A stretch of DNA of 38,111 nucleotides from Betaproteobacteria bacterium (GTDB lineage Bacteria; Pseudomonadota; Gammaproteobacteria; Burkholderiales; Thiobacillaceae): positions 1 through 38,111 of the forward strand of contig JAGUXX010000255.1 in NCBI GenBank assembly GCA_020061585.1, given 5' to 3'. A program made the translations under genes and the position numbers. Of this stretch, positions 8,501 through 20,785 are shown one piece after another; the stretch's first letter is position 1; every line of letters begins with the position of its first letter. The notes beneath the pieces are model-generated. The model had not been told where the DNA came from, did no database searches, and saw only the letters and a program-made list of their open reading frames with translations.

Positions 8501-9423
8501 TGCGGCTGATTTTCGCCGGCACGCCGGAATTCGCCGCGCGGGCGCTGGAAGCGCTGATCGCCGCCGGACATCAGATCGCGCTGGTGCTGTCGCAGCCGGA
8601 TCGCCCCGCCGGGCGCGGCATGAAGCTGAAGATCAGCCCGGTGAAGGAAATCGCGGTGGCGCATGGCCTGCCGGTGGCGCAGCCGGCAAACCTGAAGACC
8701 GACAGCGCGCGCCAACCCATCCTCGACGCCCGCGCCGACCTGATGATCGTCGCCGCTTATGGTTTGATCCTGCCGCAGGTCGTGCTCGACATGCCGCGTC
8801 TCGGCTGCGTCAACATCCACGCCTCGCTGCTGCCGCGCTGGCGCGGCGCGGCGCCGATCCACCGCGCCATCGAAGCCGGTGACGATGAAACCGGCATCAC
8901 CCTGATGCAAATGGACAAGGGGCTGGATACCGGCGCCATGCTCAGCCGCGCGGCGCTGCCGATCCAGCCCGACGACACCACCGGCAGCCTGCATGACCGG
9001 CTGGCGGCGCTGGGCGCCAGTGAAATCGTGCGACTGCTGCCGAATCTGGAAACCGGTGGGGTAGCTGCCATGCCACAGGACGAAGCGCTGGCCAATTACG
9101 CCAACAAGATCAGCAAGGAGGAGGCGCGACTGGACTGGACGCGCCCGGCGGCGGAACTGGATCGCAAGATTCGGGCTTTCAATCCGTTTCCCGGCGCATT
9201 CGCGCTACTCGACGCCAGCCCGCTGAAAATCTGGCAAGCCAGTCCGGCCTCGGGCTCGGGCCAGCCGGGCGAAATTCTGGCGCTGACCCACGGCGCCCTG
9301 CATGTCGCTTGCGGCGAGGGCGCCTTGGCGGTCCGGGAAGTCCAGCAGGCCGGCGGCAAACGCCTGGCGATCAGCGCATTCCTGGCCGGCCACGCGTTGA
9401 AGCTCGGCGACCGACTGAGCTGA
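8500..9423 (+). CDS. fmt: Methionyl-tRNA formyltransferase
   Basis: Formylates initiator Met-tRNA with 10-formyl-tetrahydrofolate. The 307-residue protein shows the N-terminal formyltransferase domain with FAGTPEFAARAL, the loop SQPDRPAGRGMKLK, the catalytic-site block NIHASLLPRWRGAAPI (Asn105, His107) and Asp143 in MDKGLDTGAML. The C-terminal tRNA-binding domain begins near the segment YANKISKEEARLDW. An in-frame GTG lies directly before the ATG at 8500-8502; the ATG is chosen because it gives the standard [12 protein letters not shown] start. It overlaps the def stop by one base. It converges with lipA, leaving 18 bases between the stops. Confidence 0.97.
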   Translation: MRLIFAGTPEFAARALEALIAAGHQIALVLSQPDRPAGRGMKLKISPVKEIAVAHGLPVAQPANLKTDSARQPILDARADLMIVAAYGLILPQVVLDMPRLGCVNIHASLLPRWRGAAPIHRAIEAGDDETGITLMQMDKGLDTGAMLSRAALPIQPDDTTGSLHDRLAALGASEIVRLLPNLETGGVAAMPQDEALANYANKISKEEARLDWTRPAAELDRKIRAFNPFPGAFALLDASPLKIWQASPASGSGQPGEILALTHGALHVACGEGALAVREVQQAGGKRLAISAFLAGHALKLGDRLS

Positions 9424-9441
9424 ACTCGCAATGTCGGTCGA

Positions 9442-10368
9442 TTACAGCCCGAGAGCCTGGCGATCAGCGTGATAGCTGGACCGCACCAGCGGGCCGCTGG
9501 CGACGTTCCTGAAGCCCATGCTCAGGGCGATGCGTGCGAATTCGGCGAATTGCTCGGGCGGCACGAAACGCTCCACCGGCAGGTGATGCGCGGACGGTTG
9601 CAGGTACTGGCCGATGGTCAGCATGTCGACATCGTGCGCGCGCAGATCGCGCAGCACCTCCAGGACTTCCTCATCGGTTTCGCCCAGCCCGAGCATGATC
9701 CCGGACTTGCTCGGCACGCCCGGACAGCGTGTCTTGAACTGTTGCAGCAAATGCAGCGAATGCGCGTAATCGGCGCCCGGCCGGCAGGCTTTGTACAGGC
9801 GCGGCACGGTTTCCAGGTTGTGGTTGATCACGTCCGGCGGATCCAGCGCCAGGATGTCCAGGGCGATATCGAGCCGACCGCGAAAGTCGGGCACCAGGAT
9901 TTCGATGCGCGTACCGGGTGAAGCCGCGCGCGCGGCGCGCATGCAATCGACGAAATGCCGGGCGCCGCCGTCCTTGAGATCGTCGCGGTCGACGCTGGTG
10001 ATGACCACGTACTTCAAGCGCATGGCGGCCAGCGTCTCGGCCAGATGCCGCGGTTCGTCCGGGTCGGGCGGCCGCGGCTGGCCGTGACCGACATCGCAGA
10101 ACGGACAACGCCGGGTGCACAGGTCACCGAGGATCATGAAGGTGGCGGTGCCGTGTTTGAAGCACTCGCCCAGATTCGGACAAGAGGCTTCTTCGCACAC
10201 GGTATGCAGTTTGGCGTCGCGCAGGATCGCCTTGAGCTGCTGGACTTCCGGCGCGCTCGGCGCTTGCGCCTTGATCCACGCCGGCAACTTCAGGCGCGGC
10301 TTGGGCACGATCTTGATCGGGATGCGGGCGGTCTTGGCCGCGCCTTTGTGGAGTTCGGTATCGGACAT
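9442..10368 (-). CDS. lipA: Lipoyl synthase
   Basis: A radical-SAM enzyme that inserts two sulfurs into protein-bound octanoyl chains to make lipoyl cofactor. The 308-residue protein has the family cysteines for the auxiliary cluster (Cys58, Cys63, Cys69 in [15 protein letters not shown]) and for the radical-SAM cluster (Cys84, Cys88, Cys91 in CTRRCPFC), plus [41 protein letters not shown] and the C-terminal RSSYHAD. The partner lipB is not next to it here. Upstream on the same strand is tldD, separated by a 39-base gap filled with a palindromic repeat. Confidence 0.97.
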   Translation of the reverse strand: MSDTELHKGAAKTARIPIKIVPKPRLKLPAWIKAQAPSAPEVQQLKAILRDAKLHTVCEEASCPNLGECFKHGTATFMILGDLCTRRCPFCDVGHGQPRPPDPDEPRHLAETLAAMRLKYVVITSVDRDDLKDGGARHFVDCMRAARAASPGTRIEILVPDFRGRLDIALDILALDPPDVINHNLETVPRLYKACRPGADYAHSLHLLQQFKTRCPGVPSKSGIMLGLGETDEEVLEVLRDLRAHDVDMLTIGQYLQPSAHHLPVERFVPPEQFAEFARIALSMGFRNVASGPLVRSSYHADRQALGL

Positions 10369-10370
10369 GG

Positions 10371-10404
10371 GTTTCTGGATACCGGCATTCGCCGGTATGA
10401 CAGA
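10371..10404. repeat. Dispersed palindromic repeat between tldD and lipA
   Basis: The gap between tldD and lipA contains a perfect inverted repeat, ATACCGGC at 10379-10386 and GCCGGTAT at 10391-10398, with a 4-base loop, in a context (TTCTGGAT ... ATGACAG) like the dispersed repeats of many Proteobacteria whose translations read as IPAFAGMT. The hairpin may stabilise or attenuate the transcript between the two genes. Identity as a repeat family is from memory of the pattern; other copies are not in this window. Confidence 0.65.
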
Positions 10405-10407
10405 TGT

Positions 10408-11850
10408 TTACTGCGTGCCGCCGACGGTCAGTCCGTCGATGCGCAGCGTCGGCTGGCCGACGCCGACCGGCACGCTCTGGCCTTCCTTGCCGCAGGTGCC
10501 GACGCCGGGATCGAGGCGCATGTCGTTGCCGATCATCGACACCCGGGTCAGCACGTCCGGACCGTTGCCGATCAAGGTTGCGCCCTTGACCGGATAGGTG
10601 ACCTTGCCGTCCTCGATCAGGTAGGCCTCGGCGGCGGAGAACACGAACTTGCCGCTGGTGATGTCGACCTGACCACCGCCGAAATTGACCGCGTACAAGC
10701 CGTTCTTCACCGAGGCGATGATCTCGGCCGGGTCTTTGTCCCCAGCCAGCATGTAGGTATTGGTCATGCGCGGCATCGGCAGGTGTGCGAACGATTCGCG
10801 CCGCGCGTTGCCGGTCGGCGCCATGCCCATCAGACGCGCGTTCATGCTGTCCTGCATGTAGCCGCGCAGGATGCCGTTCTCGATCAGCACCGTGCGCTGG
10901 GTCGGCGTGCCTTCGTCGTCGATATTCAGCGAGCCGCGTCGGTCGGCAATGGTGCCGTCGTCGACCACGGTGACACCGTCGGCGGCGACGCGCTGGCCGA
11001 TACGGCCGGAGAACGCCGACGATCCCTTGCGATTGAAATCGCCTTCCAGACCATGGCCGATGGCCTCGTGCAACAGGATGCCGGGCCAGCCGGAACCGAG
11101 CACCACGGTCATGCTGCCGGCCGGCGCCGGTTTGGCGTTGAGGTTGGTCAGCGCCTGATGCACCGCGTGTTCGGCGTATTCGCGCAGCATGGCGTCGCTG
11201 AAATAGGCGTAATCGAAACGTCCGCCGCCGCCGGCGCTACCCTGCTCGCGGCGACCGTCCTGCTCGACGATGACCTGCAACGACACCCGCACCAGCGGCC
11301 GCACATCGGCGGCGCCGCGGCCATCGAGGCGGGTCACGAAGATCACTTCGTATTCGCCGGCCAGACTGGCGACGACCTGGGTCACCCGCGCATCAAGCTG
11401 GCGCGCGTAGTCTTCCAGTCGATGCAACAAGGCGACCTTGTCCGATTCGCTCAACGACGCCAGCGGATCGATCGGCGCATACAGCGCGCGTCCCTGGCTG
11501 CGGCTGGCGACTCGGGCGGTGGCCGACTGGCCGGCGGCGGCGATGGCGCGCACCGTCGCGGCGGCTTCGAGGATCGCCGGCAGACGGATGTCGTCGGAAT
11601 AGGCGAACGCGGTCTTGTCGCCGACCACCGCGCGCACGCCGACGCCCTGGTCGATATTGAAGCTGCCGGATTTGACCTGGCCTTCTTCGAGGCTCCAGGC
11701 TTCGGAGCGGGTGTACTGAAAATACAGGTCGGCATCATCGACCTGATGCGCGGCAAGTTGGCCGAACACGCCATCGAGCTGGCCGGCATCGATGTCGTTC
11801 GGCGCCAGCAGCGTGGCGTCGGCGGTAGCAAAGGGTGAGGCAGTTGTCAT
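10408..11850 (-). CDS. tldD: Metalloprotease TldD
   Basis: TldD pairs with TldE (PmbA) to form a zinc protease that degrades unfolded peptides and matures some modified peptides in the cytoplasm. The 480-residue protein has the metal-binding motif [11 protein letters not shown] (His261, Glu262, His266), followed by [35 protein letters not shown] and the C-terminal glycine-rich [18 protein letters not shown]. Length and motifs match the family. The start ATG at 11848-11850 lies 15 bases after the nitrilase-family gene stop on the same strand. No tldE gene is in the window, so the partner must be elsewhere. Confidence 0.95.
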   Translation of the reverse strand: MTTASPFATADATLLAPNDIDAGQLDGVFGQLAAHQVDDADLYFQYTRSEAWSLEEGQVKSGSFNIDQGVGVRAVVGDKTAFAYSDDIRLPAILEAAATVRAIAAAGQSATARVASRSQGRALYAPIDPLASLSESDKVALLHRLEDYARQLDARVTQVVASLAGEYEVIFVTRLDGRGAADVRPLVRVSLQVIVEQDGRREQGSAGGGGRFDYAYFSDAMLREYAEHAVHQALTNLNAKPAPAGSMTVVLGSGWPGILLHEAIGHGLEGDFNRKGSSAFSGRIGQRVAADGVTVVDDGTIADRRGSLNIDDEGTPTQRTVLIENGILRGYMQDSMNARLMGMAPTGNARRESFAHLPMPRMTNTYMLAGDKDPAEIIASVKNGLYAVNFGGGQVDITSGKFVFSAAEAYLIEDGKVTYPVKGATLIGNGPDVLTRVSMIGNDMRLDPGVGTCGKEGQSVPVGVGQPTLRIDGLTVGGTQ

Positions 11851-11865
11851 GAGTATCAGCGGTTA

Positions 11866-12780
11866 TCAGGGTTTGACGACATCGACTTCGATGCCGGTGG
11901 AACAATCCAGCGTACGGTGTTTGAGGGCCGGCAGGCTCTTGCGCAGACTTTCCTGGTAGGCGCGATTGACCCCGGCGACGACCACGCCGGAACCGCGCGG
12001 CAGGCGGTCGAGCACATTGCCCCAGGGATCGACGATCATGCTGTCGCCGTGGGTTTCGCGACCGGAGACATGATAGCCGCCTTGCGCCGGGGCGATGACA
12101 TAGGCGAGATTCTCGATCGCGCGGGCGCGGATCAGCGTCTCGAAATGCGCCCGGCCGGTGGTTGCGGTGAACGCCGCCGGGACCAGGATGATGTCGACAT
12201 CGCCCATCGCCCGATACAACTCGGGGAAGCGCAGGTCGTAGCACACCGACAAACCGATGCGGCCGAACGGCGAATCGACGACGACCAGGCGGTCGCCGGC
12301 TTCGATGGTGGTCTGTTCCTTGTAATGCTCATTGCCGAGGTCGAGTCCGAACAAGTGAATTTTGTCGTAACGCGCGACCCGCTTGCCCTTGTCGTCATAA
12401 ACCAGGCAGGCGTTACGGACTTTCTTCGGGTTGTCGCAGGCCATCGGCACCGAACCGCCAACCAGCCAGATCGCGTGTTTCTTGGCCTGGGCGGCGAGAA
12501 ATCGCTGGATCGGCCCCTTGGCATCGACTTCCGCGACCGAGACCTTGTCGGTTTCCTTCATGCCCATGATGGCGAAGAATTCCGGCAAAGCGACCAGTTT
12601 GGCGCCCGCCAGCACCGCCGAGTTGATCAGGCGCTCCGCCTCCGCGAGATTGGCCGCCACATTCGGGCCGGAGGCCATCTGCACCGCGGCGACTCGCACG
12701 ATACCGCTGGCGTCCTGCGCCGGTTTGGGCGTGGCGCGGGTTTTGGTCTTGGCAAAACTGGAAGGCTTGACGCGGGTCAC
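11866..12780 (-). CDS. Nitrilase-family carbon-nitrogen hydrolase (Nit1/Nit2-like, possible deaminated-glutathione amidase)
   Basis: A cytoplasmic amidase of the nitrilase superfamily. The catalytic triad is visible: Glu67 in LVALPEFF, Lys140 in RYDKIHLFGLDL and Cys180 in LSVCYDLRFPELYR. The pattern IHLFGLDLGN and HFETLIRARAIENLAYVIAP is typical of the Nit/NitA group that removes the amide from deaminated glutathione; the substrate is inferred. The open frame runs upstream to 12993, but that part is translated repeat DNA. The GTG at 12778-12780 is chosen because GGGAG precedes it by seven bases; it leaves a basic 27-residue leader before the conserved IVRVAAVQMASG. It sits between yhdP and tldD on one strand, a betaproteobacterial order. 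Confidence 0.88.
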   Translation of the reverse strand: MTRVKPSSFAKTKTRATPKPAQDASGIVRVAAVQMASGPNVAANLAEAERLINSAVLAGAKLVALPEFFAIMGMKETDKVSVAEVDAKGPIQRFLAAQAKKHAIWLVGGSVPMACDNPKKVRNACLVYDDKGKRVARYDKIHLFGLDLGNEHYKEQTTIEAGDRLVVVDSPFGRIGLSVCYDLRFPELYRAMGDVDIILVPAAFTATTGRAHFETLIRARAIENLAYVIAPAQGGYHVSGRETHGDSMIVDPWGNVLDRLPRGSGVVVAGVNRAYQESLRKSLPALKHRTLDCSTGIEVDVVKP

Positions 12781-12876
12781 AGGGGGGCTCCCGTAATGGC
12801 ATTGGAGAGGGTCGAGGGTACACAAGGACTTTACGCAACCGCAATAGCCAATATGGGCTGGATGCGGCGATGACCA

Positions 12877-13039
12877 ACGTGAAACGTGAAAAGTGACTTG
12901 CCGCTGCGCGGCGTTGGTGAAACGAGCGGCGGCTTCGCCGCGATTACCGCACTTTTCTCGTTTCACCAGCGGCGCAGCCGCATCACACTTCACCTTTCAC
13001 GTTTCACCAGCGGCGCAGCCGCATCACCCTTCACCCTTC
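12877..13039. repeat. TTCAC-heptad and inverted-repeat element at the yhdP 3' end
   Basis: An exact 28-base direct repeat (beginning CGTTTCACCAGCGG, ending GCCGCATCAC) occurs at 12959-12986 and 13000-13027. A diverged inverted copy lies at about 12900-12926, and outer GTGAAACGTGAAA (from 12879) is complementary to TTTCACGTTTCAC (near 12995-13007). A short GC hairpin with a TTC loop (12929-12941) is in the middle. The right end overlaps the last codons and the TGA of the yhdP-like gene. The unit TTCAC plus two variable bases recurs at two other places in this window. It has no open reading frame of its own and resembles a non-autonomous palindromic repeat. Confidence 0.75.
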
Positions 13040-16000
13040 CCTTTCGTCTTCACCACCTTGGTCACCACCGGATCCGCCCAGGGCCCGGTAATGACATACT
13101 CGAAGCTTGCCGCCTGGCCGATCGGGTTACGCAGAATCTTGTTGGCGATAAATGTGCCCAGACCGATGACCGGCCCGCCCAGCAAAGCGCCGGCAACCGC
13201 GACCGTATCTTCCAGACGCGGCTCGATGGTCACGCGCAGATTCTGGGTTTCGCGCGCCAGATCCGCCACGCCGCTCATGCGCACCTTGGCCGCCGGGCCG
13301 TTCATGCGCAGATCCTTGGCATAAGCTGAACCACGCGCCAGATGCACCGTACCGAGAATCTCGTCGAACGCGAAACCATCGCTGAACACATCGTGGAAAT
13401 CCAGCGCGATGCGGCGCGGCAGACTTTGCAGACTGAGCATGCCGAGAAGTTTTCCCGCCCCGGGTTCAACCTTGGTGAACTGACCCTGCTTGAGATTCAG
13501 GGTGAGATTGCCGTTCAAGGTCGCCAGATTGAAATCCTCCACTCCGCCCATCCAGCTCAGCGGTCCGCTGACGACGCCGGAACCGCCCTTCAAATGCCCC
13601 GGCAAACCGAGTCGGCCGAACAGCTTGCCGAGGTTGTCCGATTCCAGCTCCAAGGCGATGGATGTCGGCCGGCGCGCATGGTTGGCGAACAAACCCTTGC
13701 CGCGCAACAATCCGTCGCCACTCCTGAGCAGAAAGTGTTCCAGTCGCAGACTCGTGCCGCGCGCCACCGTTCCGGCATCGGGGGCAATGCGCAGGTGCAG
13801 TTCACCCAGCTCGCGACCTTGAAACAACGTGCTATCAGCGCTCAACTCAAGGCTAGCCAGAGCGTCCGCCAAGCCGCTCACGTGCGAATCAATCGGTGGA
13901 ATTTCCCGGGATTTTCCGGTTTCGGCTTCAAGCAGACTGAGTCGCTTGAAATTGGCCAGCAACCCGACTTTGTCGCCGCTCGGAACAGTCACTACTTCAC
14001 CGTGCAGCTCGCGTCCATTGATGTTCACCCGCCATCCGAGCCCCGCCGGACGCAACTTGATATAACTATCGCTCAAACGGCGATCGAACAAGCGCAACTC
14101 ATTGAAAGCGATGCTCGCCTCACGCAGCGGCAGGCTGTTGGGCAATCCAGGGGATGCCGCGGTAGCGGTGGTCGTCAAGTCGATCCGCCGCCAGGCATCA
14201 AGATCAAGCGTCCGCAACGCGCCGCTGAGCCATAGCCCGGCATCGCTCGGCGCAGCGACCTCGCCAGGGCCGAAACGCAGATGCGCGCGCATCGGCGCCT
14301 TATCCGGCCATAACACGCGCAAGCGGCACAATTCGCCGTAGCGCGCCAGTACGCCCACGGCCGCGCTACCGTCCAGCTCGACGTTATCCTTGGCGACATG
14401 CAGCGGCACGGCCTGCTCCGCGGTTTTGCCGAATGGCGCGGGCAGATTGATGGCCAGGCCACGCAGGTCGGAGATCAACTCGAACCCGGAGCTGGCGCCG
14501 CCCAGGCCGACTTCGGCGCGCCAGCCGGCGGCGCCGCTGAATCGCGCGGCCAGCGCCGCCGGCAGGTGCGGCTTGAGCAATGCCGGTGTAATTTCGCCAT
14601 GCAACTGAACCCGCGGCACGCCATGCCGCGCATCACTCGCGGCGGCTGTGTCGATATTCAGCTTGACCGGCAGTCCAAGCACTTCGGCGCGTATATCTCT
14701 GGCATGCAGCGCGTTCTGTGTGAAGTGTATGCCGCCGCCGACCCCGGTCAGCGCCGGCAGATCGCCGCCCGGGTCGAGATGGTTGTCTTCGAAGGTGTAT
14801 GAGCCGTTCAACGTGGTTGCATCGACATGGCGCAACGGCACCCGCAGATGCAACTCAAGACGGCCGTCGCCAACCGCCTTGAACGGCTCGGTGAAACGAT
14901 CGGTAAATTGATTGACCGGCGAGGCTCGAATGAAATCGAGGAATGCGCGGGACTCGCCGTGGGCGAGTCCATCGATGAACAATACCTCGTTCGGCGAATC
15001 ATGCAGATCAGGGATGGACACCTTGACCTGCCCCAGACGGGCATCCAGCACCCGACCGGATCGCGCATTCAGGGTCATCGCCGCTTCATGAAAAACCAGC
15101 ATGGCTTTGACGTCCTCGATGCGCGGCCAGCCCGGCGCATAGTCGAGCACCCCGTCGGCGATGTTGATCGCGACATTGAACTTGCCGCCCCCCTTGTCGA
15201 ACGGAAAACGATCCAGCGGCCCCTTGAGGACCAGCCGCACATCGTCGGACTTGCCGGCGATCAGACCGCGTTGCAGCCAATTATAGGTATCGTCGCCAAC
15301 CACCCGCGGCAGGTAGCGATACACGGCGGCGGCCTCGCCGCGCGAGAGTCGCGCGCTGATGTCAGCCTGGATTGATCCGCTGTCGGGAAACCGCAACTGG
15401 CCCCGCAAAACGCCTTCCAGATCAGGATTGACGATGCGTTTCGCGGCGAAATTCAACCGCATGCCATCGGCGTCGAACCGCCAATCCGCGCCGCCATCAA
15501 GCTGTTGGAAATGCAGATCATGGCGAAAGATGTTCGGCAGCGTCAGCGTCATGCCTTGGCCGTCGATCGCCGCCACGCCGCCTCGCGGATTCGCTTCGAT
15601 ATCGGCGCCCAGACCGCTGATGCCGGGAAAATCCTGAAACGGGTTGAGGCCCGCCGCCCGAATGCTCAGCTTGAGCGCGTAATCGTCAGCGCCCGCCCAA
15701 TGCCCTGCGCCCACCTCGACCAGGCCGCGCGGATTCAAACGCTGAATCAGATCGTGGCCGCGTCGCGGAATCGGCAATGCGCCGGTCAGCGCGGTCAGCG
15801 CTTCGAGACGCAAATTGCGCGCGCTGACGCCTATGCGCTGGAAACCGCCGCGTCCATCCTGAGTCAAGTTCAGACGTACCGATGCCGGTTCGCTGGGCGC
15901 CTCACCCGGGGTTTTGAAACGCAGTCGATCGACATAAAACGAATGCGCATTCTGGATTCTCGCCCAGCCGGCCTGACCAGTCAGCCTGTCGAACACCAGA

Positions 16001-16893
16001 TCGGGCAAGGTCTTGTCGATATTGATCGCGACCTGCTCCAGTCGCACATCACCGGAGAGGCCGAGCAACTTGCCCTGATCCAGAGTCGCCCAGAAGCGCA
16101 TGTCGCCGATGCCGCTTCTGACCGATTCCTGCGCCCACGGTACCCAGCTCCCCCAGGATTCGAAGCGCGCGCCATCGACACGGGCATAGATTTCGCCCGA
16201 CCACGCGGCCCAGTCGCTCAGACTGCGGCCTTTCAGATCACCACGCATTTCCAGGCGGCGCGCGGCGGCGGCGGTCGGGGTGGCGATGCCACCGAAACGA
16301 TGCCGACCCAAGCGGTTTTCCAACAGTATCCGCACGCTGGAAAAACGTAACTCCGGCGCATTGATTTTGTCGTCCAGCCAGACGATTTGCGCATCTTTGA
16401 CAACAATGCGCGGCTGCTTCAGCAACCAGTCCGAAAACTGGCCGGACTCCCCGGGCTGGTTGACCGCGACACCGGCCACCGAAATGACGCCGGCGGCATC
16501 GCGATGCATAAACAGTTGCGGCCGCTCCAGGCTGAGCCTGGTCAGTCGCAGATCCAGCAAGACCAACGACCACCAGGAAAACGACGCCTCGACACGCGGC
16601 AACACCAGCGGCGCGCCGGACAAAGCATCGTCGGCGGCGCGCATCCGCACATCGCTGAGGATCACGCGCGGATTCAGGCCACTCCAGTCCGCCTCAAGTT
16701 TGCCGATATCGACCGGCTGGCCGAGCGCGGCGGCGGCGGCATCCTCCAGTACGCCCTGATAGACGGAAATATTCGGCATCAGCCAGAACTTGAACGCCAG
16801 CGCGACGATGCATACCGCGATCACCGCCCCGCCGGCGACATAGGCGAGATAGTGATACAAGCGGCGGGCAAAGAGAATCAGACGGAGCGACAT
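13024..16893 (-). CDS. YhdP-family AsmA-like envelope protein (inter-membrane phospholipid transport class)
   Basis: The 1289-residue protein has one N-terminal membrane segment (about residues 12-38, VAGGAVIAVCIVALAFKFWL) and a very long, beta-rich periplasmic part, as in the YhdP/TamB/AsmA group that bridges the inner and outer membranes and is linked to phospholipid movement. Family-like segments include the DUF3971-type middle with YNWLQRGLIAGKSDDVRLVL and the C-terminal AsmA-like region with GPLSWMGGVEDFNLATLNG, LGMLSLQSLPRRIALDF and GPAAKVRMSGVADL. E. coli YhdP is of similar size. The last residues (TKGKGEG and stop) are encoded inside a TTCACCC-type repeat, so the natural C-terminus may have been replaced. 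It heads a minus-strand run with the nitrilase gene, tldD and lipA. The family is sure; the exact transport role is from family knowledge. Confidence 0.9.
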   Translation of the reverse strand: MSLRLILFARRLYHYLAYVAGGAVIAVCIVALAFKFWLMPNISVYQGVLEDAAAAALGQPVDIGKLEADWSGLNPRVILSDVRMRAADDALSGAPLVLPRVEASFSWWSLVLLDLRLTRLSLERPQLFMHRDAAGVISVAGVAVNQPGESGQFSDWLLKQPRIVVKDAQIVWLDDKINAPELRFSSVRILLENRLGRHRFGGIATPTAAAARRLEMRGDLKGRSLSDWAAWSGEIYARVDGARFESWGSWVPWAQESVRSGIGDMRFWATLDQGKLLGLSGDVRLEQVAINIDKTLPDLVFDRLTGQAGWARIQNAHSFYVDRLRFKTPGEAPSEPASVRLNLTQDGRGGFQRIGVSARNLRLEALTALTGALPIPRRGHDLIQRLNPRGLVEVGAGHWAGADDYALKLSIRAAGLNPFQDFPGISGLGADIEANPRGGVAAIDGQGMTLTLPNIFRHDLHFQQLDGGADWRFDADGMRLNFAAKRIVNPDLEGVLRGQLRFPDSGSIQADISARLSRGEAAAVYRYLPRVVGDDTYNWLQRGLIAGKSDDVRLVLKGPLDRFPFDKGGGKFNVAINIADGVLDYAPGWPRIEDVKAMLVFHEAAMTLNARSGRVLDARLGQVKVSIPDLHDSPNEVLFIDGLAHGESRAFLDFIRASPVNQFTDRFTEPFKAVGDGRLELHLRVPLRHVDATTLNGSYTFEDNHLDPGGDLPALTGVGGGIHFTQNALHARDIRAEVLGLPVKLNIDTAAASDARHGVPRVQLHGEITPALLKPHLPAALAARFSGAAGWRAEVGLGGASSGFELISDLRGLAINLPAPFGKTAEQAVPLHVAKDNVELDGSAAVGVLARYGELCRLRVLWPDKAPMRAHLRFGPGEVAAPSDAGLWLSGALRTLDLDAWRRIDLTTTATAASPGLPNSLPLREASIAFNELRLFDRRLSDSYIKLRPAGLGWRVNINGRELHGEVVTVPSGDKVGLLANFKRLSLLEAETGKSREIPPIDSHVSGLADALASLELSADSTLFQGRELGELHLRIAPDAGTVARGTSLRLEHFLLRSGDGLLRGKGLFANHARRPTSIALELESDNLGKLFGRLGLPGHLKGGSGVVSGPLSWMGGVEDFNLATLNGNLTLNLKQGQFTKVEPGAGKLLGMLSLQSLPRRIALDFHDVFSDGFAFDEILGTVHLARGSAYAKDLRMNGPAAKVRMSGVADLARETQNLRVTIEPRLEDTVAVAGALLGGPVIGLGTFIANKILRNPIGQAASFEYVITGPWADPVVTKVVKTKGKGEG

Positions 16894-16987
16894 GGTTTGC
16901 CGTGAGGGATGCGAGGTGCCGGGTATTGCGATGAAGAATCAGCCATTGCTTCCAGCTTAGCCAAGTTTGGTCTCAGGCAGGAACCCC

Positions 16988-17020
16988 AAAAAAAAACCGG
17001 GCGGTTTCCCGTCCGGCTTT
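16988..17020 (-). terminator. Rho-independent terminator of phosphoribulokinase gene
   Basis: On the minus strand, just after the prk stop, the sequence forms a GC-rich hairpin (CCGGACGG, loop GAAA, CCGCCCGG; one A-C mismatch) followed by nine T residues (complement of the A run 16988-16996). This is a strong intrinsic terminator and separates prk from the yhdP-like gene downstream. Confidence 0.9.
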
Positions 17021-17038
17021 TATTGCCATAAGCAGCAA

Positions 17039-17929
17039 TCAGCTGTTACGGCTTTCTTCCACCATGCGCTCGATGATCGGGCCGAGGATGACTTCCATGG
17101 CGAAGCCCATCTTGCCGCCCGGCACCACCAGGTTGTTCGGGCGCGACATGAAGGAATTCGGGATCATGTTCAGGAAGTAGGGGAAATCGGCCTTCTTCGG
17201 ATCGCGGAAACGCACCACCACCAGGCTCTCGTCCGGCGTCGGGATGTCGCGCGCAATGAACGGGTTGGAGGTATCGACCAGCGGCACGCGCTGGAAGTTG
17301 ATGTCGGTCTGCGAGAACTGCGGCGTCACGTAGTTCACGTAATCCGGCATGCGGCGCAAGATGGTGTCGACGATGACCTCGGCGGAATAGCCGCGCTCGG
17401 CGGCATCGCGATGGATCTTCTGGATCCATTCCAGGTTGACCACCGGCACCACGCCGACTCCGAGATCGACGTATTTGGGCATGTCGACCTTGTCGGTCTT
17501 GACCAAACCGTGCAGGCCTTCGTAGAACAGGATGTCGGTGTTGGCGGGCATGTCTTCCCAGGGGGTGAACTCGCCCGGTTTCAGGTTGGTGCCCAGGCGG
17601 GCATTGAGCTGGGCGGCTTCTTCATCACTGTGGATGTAGTAGCGCTTCTTGCCGGAGCCGGTCTCGCCATAGACCTTGAACATGTTGGCGAGGCCTTCAA
17701 AATCATTGGCTTCCGGGCCGAAGTGGCTGAAGGAATGGATGCCGGCGGCTTCGGCCTTTTTCATGGCCTCCTTGAATTCGACACGGCCCAGGCTGTGCAT
17801 GCTGTCGCCTTCGATGACGGCGGCGGACAACTTTTCGCGCGTGAAAATGTGTTCGAAAGCGCGTTTGACGGTGGTGGTGCCGGCGCCGGAAGAACCGGTA
17901 ACGACAACAACGGGATGTTTCTTGGACAT
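17039..17929 (-). CDS. prk: Phosphoribulokinase (bacterial class)
   Basis: Phosphorylates ribulose 5-phosphate to ribulose 1,5-bisphosphate, the CO2 acceptor of RubisCO, in the cytoplasm. The 296-residue length fits the octameric bacterial class rather than the longer plant and cyanobacterial form. The P-loop reads GSSGAGTTT (residues 12-20). Other family blocks are VIEGDSMHSLGR, HSFSHFGPEAND, KRYYIHSDEEAAQ, TDILFYEGLHGLV (with the Walker-B-like acidic residue) and GVGVVPVVNLEWIQKIHRD. GGGAG lies six bases before the ATG. Its own terminator follows, so it is probably monocistronic here. No RubisCO gene is in the window; with soxXY it points to a sulfur-oxidising autotroph. Confidence 0.95.
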   Translation of the reverse strand: MSKKHPVVVVTGSSGAGTTTVKRAFEHIFTREKLSAAVIEGDSMHSLGRVEFKEAMKKAEAAGIHSFSHFGPEANDFEGLANMFKVYGETGSGKKRYYIHSDEEAAQLNARLGTNLKPGEFTPWEDMPANTDILFYEGLHGLVKTDKVDMPKYVDLGVGVVPVVNLEWIQKIHRDAAERGYSAEVIVDTILRRMPDYVNYVTPQFSQTDINFQRVPLVDTSNPFIARDIPTPDESLVVVRFRDPKKADFPYFLNMIPNSFMSRPNNLVVPGGKMGFAMEVILGPIIERMVEESRNS

Positions 17930-17941
17930 GGTGACTCCCGG

Positions 17942-20776
<2,835 letters not shown>

Positions 20777-20785
20777 GAAAGAGTC

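Noticed and set aside
9955-11838. 627-codon plus-strand open frame opposite lipA and tldD
   Set aside because: Antisense shadow of two clear enzymes; part of it is the translated palindromic repeat.
12781-12993. N-terminal extension of the nitrilase-family gene
   Set aside because: Translates repeat DNA; the GTG at 12780 has a good ribosome binding site and gives a normal-length protein.
12877-13039. CRISPR array
   Set aside because: Only two perfect direct copies with one 13-base spacer, plus inverted copies; this is a palindromic repeat, not an array.
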